NCBI GenBank assembly: GCA_964529445.1
Contig: CAZGWJ010000129.1
Coordinates: 1 to 5,446 of the forward strand
Direction of reading: 5' to 3'
DNA from: CAZGWJ01 sp964529445
Lineage (GTDB): Bacteria > Oederibacteriota > Muellerivitia > Muellerivitales > Muellerivitaceae
Length of the DNA: 5,446 nucleotides
Positions 1 through 5,401 of the stretch are shown one piece after another. The notes under the pieces were generated by a model that had not been told where the DNA came from, did not search any database, and saw only the letters and a list, made by a program, of their open reading frames with translations. Both the position numbers and the translations under genes were made by a program. How positions within the stretch are numbered: the stretch's first letter is position 1; every line of letters begins with the position of its first letter.

Positions 1-1
1 T

Positions 2-25
2 GGCTGGATGAGACTGCCCGGGTGA
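2..25 (+). CDS. Possible C-terminal end of NuoH (partial)
   Basis: A reading frame open from the left edge ends with TGA at 23-25 and would give the C-terminal residues GWMRLPG. In the usual nuo order the gene before nuoI is nuoH, the quinone-site membrane subunit, whose end would be expected here. Seven residues are too few to identify a protein. A second frame stays open from the left edge to 216, but it runs through the palindromic repeat and overlaps the nuoI start, so it is less likely to be coding. The assignment rests on gene order only. Confidence 0.3.
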   Translation, partial: GWMRLPG

Positions 26-49
26 GAAACGAGACTACGGCTGGTTTTG

Positions 50-154
50 CCACCGATGGACGGGGATGGACACCGATAAGGATGAACAGAGTTTTTCGTG
101 GCTGTGAATGGATGGAAGCCGCGCTTCATCGGTGTGTATCCCATCCATCGGTGG
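50..154. repeat. Interrupted palindrome, element A, upstream of nuoI
   Basis: The outer arms CCACCGATGGA (50-60) and TCCATCGGTGG (144-154) are perfect inverted complements. Further in, ACACCGAT (70-77) and ATCGGTGT (128-135) also match perfectly. The intervening arm bases match partly, with a one-base length difference. The two arms total about 27 bp and enclose a loop of about 50 nt. The left arm is built on GATGGAC at 55-61 and 65-71, with the related GATGAAC at 81-87, a spacing close to one helical turn. The element fills most of the space before nuoI (26-202), which otherwise holds only the nuoI ribosome-binding site. No flanking direct repeat was found. It resembles a non-coding interspersed repeat; copy number elsewhere is unknown. 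Confidence 0.75.
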
Positions 155-188
155 TTCATCAAGCTTTGTTGTTCGCATGTTTGACCGT

Positions 189-196
189 GGAGGGAG
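189..196 (+). promoter_or_regulatory. Ribosome-binding site of nuoI
   Basis: GGAGGGAG lies six bases before the TTG at 203. No ATG or GTG with comparable spacing occurs near the expected NuoI N terminus, so this site decides in favour of the TTG start. The string GAGGGAGCCGT (190-200) recurs upstream of nuoM at 3789-3799. Confidence 0.75.
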
Positions 197-202
197 CCGT
201 CC

Positions 203-748
203 TTGCTGACCGTTGAACGGAACGACCAGAAACCGCTGGTGCGGTTCTACCTGCTCGACATCCTGAAGGGGATGGCCGTGACGCTCCGCCACGCCCTGGT
301 GAACCTGGCCCGGCCCTGGAAGATGCCGGTGGTGTCCTATCCCGAGGAGAAGAAGCCCCTGCCTCCCGCCACGAGGGGGCGACACCGTCTCATGAAGCGC
401 CAGGACGGGAGTCCCCGTTGCACGGCCTGCATGTTGTGCGCAACGAACTGTCCGGCCGACTGCATCCATATCCTCGCGGCGGAATCCCCGGACCCGGCCG
501 TCGAGAAGTTTCCCGAGCGTTTCGACATCGACCTCCTCCGCTGCGTGTTCTGCGGCTATTGCGCCGAGGCCTGCCCGCTCGACGCTATCCGCATGGACGT
601 GCCGGACGTGCTTTGGGCCCGGTACGAGCGCCGGGACTTCGTGTTGGACAAGGAATTCCTGCTGGATCACGATAACGGTGATTTCGTGCCGGGTTATAAT
701 CCCCCGAGGCCCGTGGAGCACACCCACGGCCCCCTGGCGAGACCTTGA
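203..748 (+). CDS. nuoI: NADH-quinone oxidoreductase subunit I (NuoI), 2x[4Fe-4S]
   Basis: This is the ferredoxin-like subunit of complex I. It sits at the base of the peripheral arm and carries clusters N6a and N6b, which pass electrons toward N2 and the quinone site. The 181-residue product has an N-terminal amphipathic segment (about 13-38), a YPEE motif (46-49) and an RGRHRL segment (58-63). Two cluster motifs follow: C73-x2-C76-x2-C79-x3-C83-P and C114-x2-C117-x2-C120-x3-C124-P. An additional Cys87 follows the first motif. Length and layout are normal for the family; the tail after about 130 is acidic then proline-rich. The TTG start is chosen because of GGAGGGAG six bases upstream; the first internal ATG (residue 24) would remove part of the membrane-facing helix. 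The flanking palindromes separate it from the neighbouring genes, with 119 nt before nuoJ. Confidence 0.95.
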   Translation: MLTVERNDQKPLVRFYLLDILKGMAVTLRHALVNLARPWKMPVVSYPEEKKPLPPATRGRHRLMKRQDGSPRCTACMLCATNCPADCIHILAAESPDPAVEKFPERFDIDLLRCVFCGYCAEACPLDAIRMDVPDVLWARYERRDFVLDKEFLLDHDNGDFVPGYNPPRPVEHTHGPLARP

Positions 749-760
749 GATGAAGAGGGA

Positions 761-853
761 ACCACAGAGGCCGCAGAGAACGCAGGGGGAGCCAATGGGT
801 TTGAGGGAAACATGCGGGTTGCGAATCTCTGCGAACCCTGCGACCTCTGCGGT
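761..853. repeat. Interrupted palindrome, element B1, between nuoI and nuoJ
   Basis: The left arm (761-787) is three 9-nt units, ACCACAGAG, GCCGCAGAG and AACGCAGGG. The right arm (827-853) is three complementary-type units, CTCTGCGAA, CCCTGCGAC and CTCTGCGGT. Pairing the arms end to end gives 21 matches in 27. A register shifted by one unit is better: CCGCAGAG (771-778) with CTCTGCGG (845-852), and CGCAGGG (781-787) with CCCTGCG (836-842), both perfect and separated by a 2-nt internal loop. The loop sequence is unrelated to that of the copy at 3707-3782, but the arms are clearly related: TCTCTGCGAACCCTG is shared exactly at 826-840 and 3764-3778. No reading frame in it looks like a gene. Confidence 0.85.
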
Positions 854-860
854 GAAGAGG
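854..860 (+). promoter_or_regulatory. Ribosome-binding site of nuoJ
   Basis: GAAGAGG lies seven bases before the GTG at 868 and supports that start. It abuts the right arm of the palindrome, so a folded hairpin would end immediately beside it and could affect ribosome access. Confidence 0.65.
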
Positions 861-867
861 TGTTTTT

Positions 868-1380
868 GTGCTTGAGTCGGTGATCTTCTACATCCTGGCG
901 GCGGTCCTGGTCGGGCTTGCGCTCGTCACGGTGACTCGCACGAGCCCGATGGCCTCGGCCCTCGCGCTCGTGGGGATCATCCTGGCTTCCGCCTGCCTGT
1001 ACGGGCTCCTGGCGGCGCCCCTGGTGGCCGTGCTCCAGGTCCTGGTGTACGCGGGCGGCATCATGGTGCTGGTCCTCTTCGTCCTCATGCTCGTCAATCT
1101 CCATCCCGACGACCTGAAGCCCCTTGCGGCCCATCGGCCGTTCCTGGCCCTGACGCTGGCGGCCGTTCTGGGCGGGGCGCTCTTGCCGGTCCTCCTGTCC
1201 CTGGCCTCGGCGATCGGCCCCTGGCCGGACGCGTTCCCGCTCGTCGACCCGGCCTTCGGCACCGTGAGGGAGGTGGCGGGCCGCCTCTTCTCGGACGCCC
1301 TGTTGGCCTTCGAGGCGCTCTCCCTCCTCCTCACGGCGGCGGTCGTGGGCGCCCTGGTCCTCGCCAAGAGGAGGCTGTGA
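868..1380 (+). CDS. nuoJ: NADH-quinone oxidoreductase subunit J (NuoJ)
   Basis: This is a membrane-arm subunit next to the quinone-site subunit NuoH and to NuoK; its third helix takes part in coupling quinone chemistry to proton movement. The 170-residue product shows five hydrophobic helices at roughly 4-23, 29-50, 53-78, 91-116 and 145-166. The family signature is the third helix, with VLQVLVYAGGIMVLVLF at 55-71; the YAGG (61-64) marks the helix irregularity known in this subunit. Glu149 lies at the start of the last helix, and the protein ends with the basic AKRRL. The GTG start is supported by GAAGAGG seven bases upstream. The stop codon overlaps the nuoK start as TGATG, which implies translational coupling. 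Length is close to the bacterial norm and no defect is seen. Confidence 0.94.
   Translation: MLESVIFYILAAVLVGLALVTVTRTSPMASALALVGIILASACLYGLLAAPLVAVLQVLVYAGGIMVLVLFVLMLVNLHPDDLKPLAAHRPFLALTLAAVLGGALLPVLLSLASAIGPWPDAFPLVDPAFGTVREVAGRLFSDALLAFEALSLLLTAAVVGALVLAKRRL
1366..1374 (+). promoter_or_regulatory. Ribosome-binding site of nuoK, inside the nuoJ end
   Basis: AAGAGGAGG lies inside the last codons of nuoJ. It stands five bases before ATG 1380 but only two bases before the in-frame GTG 1377, so it favours ATG 1380 as the nuoK start. Confidence 0.7.
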
Positions 1381-1706
1381 TGCCCGATCTCCTCCCCCTG
1401 GTTCCCGTGACCCCGGCCCACTACCTCCTCCTTTCGGCCGTGCTGTTCGGGATCGGCGCGGCCGGCGTCCTGGCACGGCGCAACGTCTTCGTGCTTCTGA
1501 TGTCCGTCGAGATCATGCTGAACGCCGTGAACATCGCCTTCGTGGTTTTCGCCCGCCTGCGGGGCGACGGGACCGGCCACGTGGCCGTCCTCTTCGTCAT
1601 CGCGGTGGCGGCCGCCGAGGTCTGCGTGGGGCTGGCCATCGTGCTGACCCTGTTCCGGCGCGTGCGCAGCGTGGATGTGGACCTCTTCTCCGGGATGAGG
1701 GGCTGA
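1380..1706 (+). CDS. nuoK: NADH-quinone oxidoreductase subunit K (NuoK)
   Basis: This small membrane subunit lies between NuoJ and NuoN in the membrane arm; its two buried glutamates are part of the proton-transfer path. The 108-residue product has three helices (about 13-32, 36-59 and 66-92). Glu44, in the VEIMLNAVN segment, and Glu80, in AVAAAEVCVG, correspond to the essential Glu36 and Glu72 of the E. coli protein (alignment from memory). The C terminus DLFSGMRG matches the family's typical ending in MRG. The N terminus is about eight residues longer than in E. coli. ATG 1380 is preferred over the in-frame GTG 1377 because of Shine-Dalgarno spacing; the GTG would add one methionine. It overlaps the nuoJ stop by one base, and nuoL starts one base after its own stop. 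Confidence 0.94.
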   Translation: MPDLLPLVPVTPAHYLLLSAVLFGIGAAGVLARRNVFVLLMSVEIMLNAVNIAFVVFARLRGDGTGHVAVLFVIAVAAAEVCVGLAIVLTLFRRVRSVDVDLFSGMRG

Positions 1707-1707
1707 C

Positions 1708-3684
1708 ATGGAACAGCTCGATTTCGTCCGCAACATCGCGCAGGTTCCCTCCGGGGCCCTGGCCCTGATCCTGCTCGGGCCGCTCCTGGGCTTCGTCGTG
1801 AATTCCTTCCGGGTCCTGGCGGCGGCCCGGACGGGAGGGCGGGCCGGTGAGGCGGCCACCTCCTTCTTCGCCTGTGCGGGGGCCCTTTTTTCCTTCGTGT
1901 TCTCGGTCGCGGCCTTCCTGGCCCTCAAATCCCAACCCGAGGGCACCCTGCTCACGCAGTCCCTTTTCCCCTGGATGGAATCGGCCGACCTCCACATCAC
2001 CGTGGGCCTGCAGATGGATCCCCTCGCGGCCTTGATGGTCCTCTTCGTGACCCTGACGGCGTCCCTCATCCACGTGTATTCCATCGGCTACATGAAAGGC
2101 GATCCGGGGCACGCCCGCTACTTCTCCTACCTCAACCTTTTCCTGTTCTTCATGCTCCTGCTCGTGCTGGCCGACGGCCTGCCGTTGATGTTCGTGGGTT
2201 GGGAGGGCGTGGGCTTGTGCTCCTACCTCCTCATCGGGTTCTGGTTCGAGGACCGCGCCAAGGCCGAGGCGGGAAAGAAGGCCTTTTTGGCCAACCGCGT
2301 GGGCGATGCAGGGTTCCTCGTCGGGATGTTCCTGGCCTTCACCGCGCTGGGAAGCCTGAACTTCGTGGAGATGCAGGCCTCCCGGGGAGCGATGTCGGCG
2401 ATCTTCGCCACCGCGACCTGCCTGGCGTTCCTCCTGGGAGCGGCCGGCAAGTCGGCGCAGATCCCCCTCTATGTCTGGCTGCCGGACGCCATGGCCGGCC
2501 CCACGCCCGTGTCCGCCCTCATCCACGCCGCCACGATGGTGACGGCAGGCGTGTACATGGTGGCGCGTCTCCACTTCCTGTTCGCCCTCTCCCCGGTGGC
2601 GCTCACCGTGGTGGCCCTCGTGGGCGTCGCCACCGCGCTCCTGGCGGCCTTGATCGCCGTGGCGCAGAACGACATCAAGAAGGTGCTGGCCTACTCCACC
2701 ATCTCCCAGTTGGGGCTCATGTTCCTGGGTGCGGGGACCGGGGGCTACTCCTCGGGCATCTTCCACGTCATGACCCATGCCTTCTTCAAGGCCGCCCTCT
2801 TCCTGGGCGCGGGAAGCGTCATCCACGCCCTGCACGGCGAGCAGGACATCCGGAAGATGGGCGGACTCCTCAAGCACATCCCCCTGACGGCTATCACCTT
2901 CTGGGTGGCGTGGTGGTCCCTTTGCGGCGTGCCGGGTTTCTCCGGTTTCTTTTCGAAGGACGAGATCCTCTGGCGGGCCCTGGCGACGCCCCACCTGTTC
3001 CTGCCCGGGTTGCCGGTTCTCCTCTTTGCGGCCGGCCTGGCCGTGACGTTCCTGACGGGGTTCTACATGACGCGCCTCTTCGTCCTCGTGTTCTTCGGCG
3101 AGTTCCGCGGGACGCGGGATCAGGAAGAACGGATCCACGAATCCCCCCTGGTCATGACGGTGCCGCTCGTCATCCTGGCGGTCCTCTCGGCGGGCGCGGG
3201 TTGGCTGGGCATGCCGCATTCCATCGGGGGTTCCCACTGGGTGGAGGACTTCATGGAGCCGGTCTTCGCCCATTCCACGCCCGAGGCCTCGGCCTTGCCG
3301 GAGACGGCGGAACCCTACCTCATGCTGGTCTCGACCCTGGTAGCCCTGGCCGGCATGGGGTTCGCCTGGCTCCATTACCGCCCGAAACCCGCGAAGGCGG
3401 CGGGTTTCCGCGCCCTCGCGCCCCTGCGGCGTCTCTTCGAGGAGAAGTTCTACGTGGACGAGATCTACGACGCCACGGTCCTGGCCTTCGTGCGTTTCCT
3501 GTCCGATCGCGTGTCCTTCCGGTTCCTCGACCGGCTGGTCATCGAGCGGGCGGTCGAGATGCTGGCCGTGGCGGGTTCCCGGGCCGCGGGACTGGCGCGG
3601 CGGGTGCAGGCGGGCGCGGCGCGGGCCTACCTGGCCTATCTCCTGGTCGGCGCCGGCTTCCTCTTGTGGTGGGTGACCCGATGA
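1708..3684 (+). CDS. nuoL: NADH-quinone oxidoreductase subunit L (NuoL)
   Basis: This is the distal antiporter-like proton channel of complex I. The 658-residue product is somewhat longer than the E. coli protein (about 613). Channel residues are present in order: Glu166 in GWEGVGLCSYLL, Asp200 in NRVGD, Lys248 in GAAGKSAQIPLYVWLPDAM, His273 in LIHAATMV, His353/His357/Lys361 in IFHVMTHAFFKA, and Lys417 in FFSKDEIL. After the core comes a soluble-looking segment (about 465-535), a helix (about 536-555), the conserved EEKFYVDEIYD (578-588), a long amphipathic stretch (about 590-640) and a final membrane helix (about 641-656). This is the lateral helix and C-terminal anchor that mark NuoL rather than NuoM or NuoN. 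ATG 1708 follows GAGGGG (1697-1702) by five bases and the nuoK stop by one base. Mrp antiporter subunits are related, but the neighbouring nuo genes exclude that reading. Confidence 0.96.
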   Translation: MEQLDFVRNIAQVPSGALALILLGPLLGFVVNSFRVLAAARTGGRAGEAATSFFACAGALFSFVFSVAAFLALKSQPEGTLLTQSLFPWMESADLHITVGLQMDPLAALMVLFVTLTASLIHVYSIGYMKGDPGHARYFSYLNLFLFFMLLLVLADGLPLMFVGWEGVGLCSYLLIGFWFEDRAKAEAGKKAFLANRVGDAGFLVGMFLAFTALGSLNFVEMQASRGAMSAIFATATCLAFLLGAAGKSAQIPLYVWLPDAMAGPTPVSALIHAATMVTAGVYMVARLHFLFALSPVALTVVALVGVATALLAALIAVAQNDIKKVLAYSTISQLGLMFLGAGTGGYSSGIFHVMTHAFFKAALFLGAGSVIHALHGEQDIRKMGGLLKHIPLTAITFWVAWWSLCGVPGFSGFFSKDEILWRALATPHLFLPGLPVLLFAAGLAVTFLTGFYMTRLFVLVFFGEFRGTRDQEERIHESPLVMTVPLVILAVLSAGAGWLGMPHSIGGSHWVEDFMEPVFAHSTPEASALPETAEPYLMLVSTLVALAGMGFAWLHYRPKPAKAAGFRALAPLRRLFEEKFYVDEIYDATVLAFVRFLSDRVSFRFLDRLVIERAVEMLAVAGSRAAGLARRVQAGAARAYLAYLLVGAGFLLWWVTR

Positions 3685-3689
3685 CCCTT

Positions 3690-3701
3690 GATCCGCGGAT
3701 C
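3690..3701. repeat. Perfect 12-bp palindrome GATCCGCGGATC after nuoL
   Basis: GATCCGCGGATC is fully self-complementary and begins five bases after the nuoL stop codon. As RNA it could form only a four-base-pair stem with a CGCG loop, too short for a terminator, and no T-tract follows. A protein-binding site or chance are both possible. Confidence 0.35.
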
Positions 3702-3706
3702 TCTTT

Positions 3707-3782
3707 ACCGCAGAGGACGCAGAGAAAGGCGAAGGCGGATCGTTCGAAAACAGGAAGTGTTGTTCTCTGCGAACCCTGTGGT
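3707..3782. repeat. Interrupted palindrome, element B2, between nuoL and nuoM
   Basis: The left arm holds two 9-nt units, ACCGCAGAG and GACGCAGAG, followed by AA (3707-3726). The right arm is TT followed by CTCTGCGAA and CCCTGTGGT (3763-3782). CGCAGAGAA (3718-3726) and TTCTCTGCG (3763-3771) pair perfectly. A 2-nt internal loop follows, and the outer nine positions then pair with one mismatch and one G-U. The loop (3727-3762) is unrelated to that of the copy at 761-853, although the arms are of the same family. This copy has two clear units per arm against three in the other. No convincing flanking direct repeat was seen. The rest of the 3685-3817 spacer holds a short palindrome and translation signals for nuoM. 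Confidence 0.85.
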
Positions 3783-3800
3783 TCAATTGAGGGAGCCGTT

Positions 3801-3821
3801 TTGAAAAAGGATTTCACGTGA
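3801..3821 (+). CDS. Possible 6-codon leader ORF overlapping the nuoM start
   Basis: TTG at 3801 opens a tiny frame encoding MKKDFT and closes with TGA at 3819-3821, which overlaps the nuoM start codon as GTGA. GAGGGAG (3789-3795) stands five bases upstream. This initiation region, GAGGGAGCCGT then TTG, is nearly the same as that of nuoI, where TTG is the actual start. If translated, the mini-frame would deliver terminating ribosomes exactly onto the nuoM start. A frame this short can occur by chance and no protein function is implied. Confidence 0.25.
   Translation: MKKDFT
3804..3810 (+). promoter_or_regulatory. Ribosome-binding site of nuoM
   Basis: AAAAAGG lies seven bases before GTG 3818. 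It supports that start, which also gives the expected hydrophobic NuoM N terminus. A stronger GAGGGAG lies further upstream (3789-3795), too far from the GTG to serve it directly. Confidence 0.5.
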
Positions 3822-5401
3822 TCCTGTCGACCCTGGTCTGGCTGCCGCTCCTGGCGGCCCTGGTCGTGGCGTTCCTCAAGGACGGCCGCGCGGTGCGCGC
3901 GGTCGCGCTCGCCTTCGCCCTCTTCGACCTCGTCCTGGCCCTTTTCGTCCTCTCCTGGTTCGATCCCTCGCACGGATCGTTCCAGTTCAAGGAGACCCTC
4001 CCGTTCCTGCCGCAATACGGCGTTTCCTACGCCCTGGCCCTGGACGGCATCTCCCTCTGGCTGGTCCTGCTCACGGCGTTCTTGACGCCGTTGGTCGTGC
4101 TGGGGAGTTTCCGGACCATCCAGAAGGGTGTCGCGGGCTACTACGCCTGCGTCCTCCTGATGGAGTGCGCCATGCTGGGCACGTTCCTGGCCGTGGACCT
4201 CTTCTGGTTCTACCTGTTCTGGGAGTTGATGCTCATCCCCATGTTCTTCCTCATCGGCCTCTGGGGCGGGGAACAACGGATCTACGCGACCGTGAAATTC
4301 GTGCTCTTCACGCTTTTCGGGTCCCTGGCCCTGCTGGTGGCCCTCCTGGCCGTGGCCCACGAGGCGAAGACCTTCAGCGTCGAGAAGATCATGGAGATGC
4401 GCCTGCCGGAGGACCTGCAGTTGTGGTGCTTCCTCGGGTTCGCCCTGGCCTTCCTCATCAAGGTGCCCATGGTGCCCCTGCACACGTGGCTGCCGGACGC
4501 CCACACCGAGGCCCCGGCGGGAGCCTCCGTCATCCTGGCCGGCGTCCTCCTCAAGATGGGCGCCTACGGTTTCCTGCGGTTTTGCATCCCCCTCTTTCCC
4601 GACGCGGCCCGGACCCTGGCCCCCGCGCTCCTGCTCCTGGCGGTCGTGGGCATCGTGCACGGCGCGCTCGCCGCGGCCGCCCAGCCCGACCTGAAGCGCA
4701 TGGTGGCCTATTCGTCGGTGTCCCACATGGGTTTCGTCATCCTCGGCATCTTCACGTTCTCCCTCACGGGCCTGCAGGGCGGCATGCTCCAGATCGTCAA
4801 CCACGGCGTCAACACGGGGGCGCTCTTCTTCCTCGTGGGCATGCTGTACGACCGGCGCCACACCCGCCTCCTCTCCGATTTCGGCGGCCTGGCCCGGCCG
4901 GCGCCCCTGCTGGCCACCGCGTTCCTCGTCACGTCCCTGGCCTCCATCGGGCTCCCGGGCCTGAACGCCTTCGTCGGCGAGTTCATGACGCTCCTGGCCG
5001 CGTTCACCGCGGGCGGAAGGACCATGAAACTGCTCGCGGCCGCCGCGGTGCTGGGCGTGGTGTTCGGGGCCTGGTACATGCTCTCGGCGTACGGGCGGGT
5101 CTTCTTCGGACCCGTCACGCGCGAGGAGAACCGCGGGGTCCGGGATCTCACGGTCCGCGAGATCGCCGTCCTGCTGCCGCTCCTGGTCCTGATGTTCTTC
5201 GGCGGGGTGAATCCCGGGTTCTTCCTTCGGCCCATGGAGAAGAGCCTGCAGATGCACGTGATGGAGCGCATGAAGCCCCCGCCGCCCATGACGGAATTCG
5301 CGGCCCAGCAGTTGCGGCACCAGCAGGAATTGGAGGAACGCATCCTCCAGGCCGAGGAAGCCGCGGGCACGAAGAAGCGCAAGAGGGGGCTGATGAAATG
5401 A
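3818..5401 (+). CDS. nuoM: NADH-quinone oxidoreductase subunit M (NuoM)
   Basis: This is the middle antiporter-like proton channel of the membrane arm, between NuoN and NuoL. The 527-residue product begins with a hydrophobic helix (MILSTLVWLPLL). It carries Glu136 in FYLFWELMLIPMF, Lys215 and His222 in IKVPMVPLHTWLPDAHTEAP, Lys246 in LLKMGAYGF, the HGALAAAAQPDLKRMVAYSS segment (281-300), and Glu388 in FVGEFM. These match the channel glutamates and lysines of the family. The last membrane helix ends near residue 469. A charged tail of about 57 residues follows, with PPPP (487-490), a Gln/Glu-rich helical stretch (about 493-515) and a basic KKRKR (519-523); it is longer than the short tail of E. 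coli NuoM (about 509 residues in total). The GTG start is chosen from the AAAAAGG upstream and the family N terminus. Its end overlaps nuoN by four bases (ATGA). Confidence 0.96.
   Translation: MILSTLVWLPLLAALVVAFLKDGRAVRAVALAFALFDLVLALFVLSWFDPSHGSFQFKETLPFLPQYGVSYALALDGISLWLVLLTAFLTPLVVLGSFRTIQKGVAGYYACVLLMECAMLGTFLAVDLFWFYLFWELMLIPMFFLIGLWGGEQRIYATVKFVLFTLFGSLALLVALLAVAHEAKTFSVEKIMEMRLPEDLQLWCFLGFALAFLIKVPMVPLHTWLPDAHTEAPAGASVILAGVLLKMGAYGFLRFCIPLFPDAARTLAPALLLLAVVGIVHGALAAAAQPDLKRMVAYSSVSHMGFVILGIFTFSLTGLQGGMLQIVNHGVNTGALFFLVGMLYDRRHTRLLSDFGGLARPAPLLATAFLVTSLASIGLPGLNAFVGEFMTLLAAFTAGGRTMKLLAAAAVLGVVFGAWYMLSAYGRVFFGPVTREENRGVRDLTVREIAVLLPLLVLMFFGGVNPGFFLRPMEKSLQMHVMERMKPPPPMTEFAAQQLRHQQELEERILQAEEAAGTKKRKRGLMK
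5383..5389 (+). promoter_or_regulatory. Ribosome-binding site of nuoN, inside the nuoM end
   Basis: GAGGGGG lies within the codons for the basic tail of NuoM, eight bases before ATG 5398. It supports that start for nuoN. Confidence 0.6.

Larger units (their letters stand above)
751..860. repeat. 8-bp direct repeat TGAAGAGG flanking element B1
   Basis: TGAAGAGG occurs at 751-758, two bases after the nuoI stop, and again at 853-860, directly outside the palindrome. The second copy contains the ribosome-binding site of nuoJ. The placement is that of a target-site duplication of 7-8 bp; the first T of the right copy could belong to the palindrome arm. Deleting 751-852 would leave a 17-nt nuoI-nuoJ spacer with one Shine-Dalgarno sequence. 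The repeat is seen directly; the insertion origin is inferred. Confidence 0.6.

Noticed and set aside
181..202. TTGACC at 181-186 as a promoter -35 box for nuoI
   Set aside because: It lies about 17 bases before the start codon and overlaps the ribosome-binding region. No -10 box could fit upstream of the coding sequence.
22..216. 64-codon + strand frame before nuoI
   Set aside because: It runs through both arms and the loop of palindrome A and overlaps the nuoI start. Its translation reflects the repeat, not a protein family.
771..867. B1 hairpin plus TTTTT as a Rho-independent terminator
   Set aside because: The T-run (863-867) begins ten bases after the stem and just before the nuoJ start, and the loop is about 48 nt. 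This does not match an intrinsic terminator, and termination here would cut the operon.
888..2084. 398-codon - strand frame opposite nuoJ, nuoK and early nuoL
   Set aside because: Arg/Ala/Ser-rich antisense translation across three intact genes; no domain seen.
761..3782. CRISPR array from the repeated CGCAGAG units
   Set aside because: Units are 9 nt, contiguous and in opposite orientations within each element. There are no direct repeats with uniform spacers.
1597..3786. Long open frame on the - strand (729 codons) opposite nuoL
   Set aside because: It lies antisense to nuoL with low-complexity Gly/Arg/Glu/His-rich translation typical of antisense frames in high-GC DNA. The + strand has a complete, family-matching gene.
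2199..3821. 540-codon + strand frame overlapping nuoL
   Set aside because: It is an out-of-frame reading of nuoL with Gly/Arg/Pro-rich translation and ends in the B2 spacer. nuoL accounts for the coding signal.
3539..5320. Long open frame on the - strand (593 codons) opposite nuoM
   Set aside because: It is antisense to nuoM, low in complexity, and its Cys/Leu-rich part comes from reading through palindrome B2. No recognisable domain.
1708..5401. NuoL and NuoM as Mrp-type antiporter or membrane hydrogenase subunits
   Set aside because: The families are related, but gene order I-J-K-L-M-N, the NuoI double 4Fe-4S motifs and the NuoL lateral-helix C terminus identify complex I.
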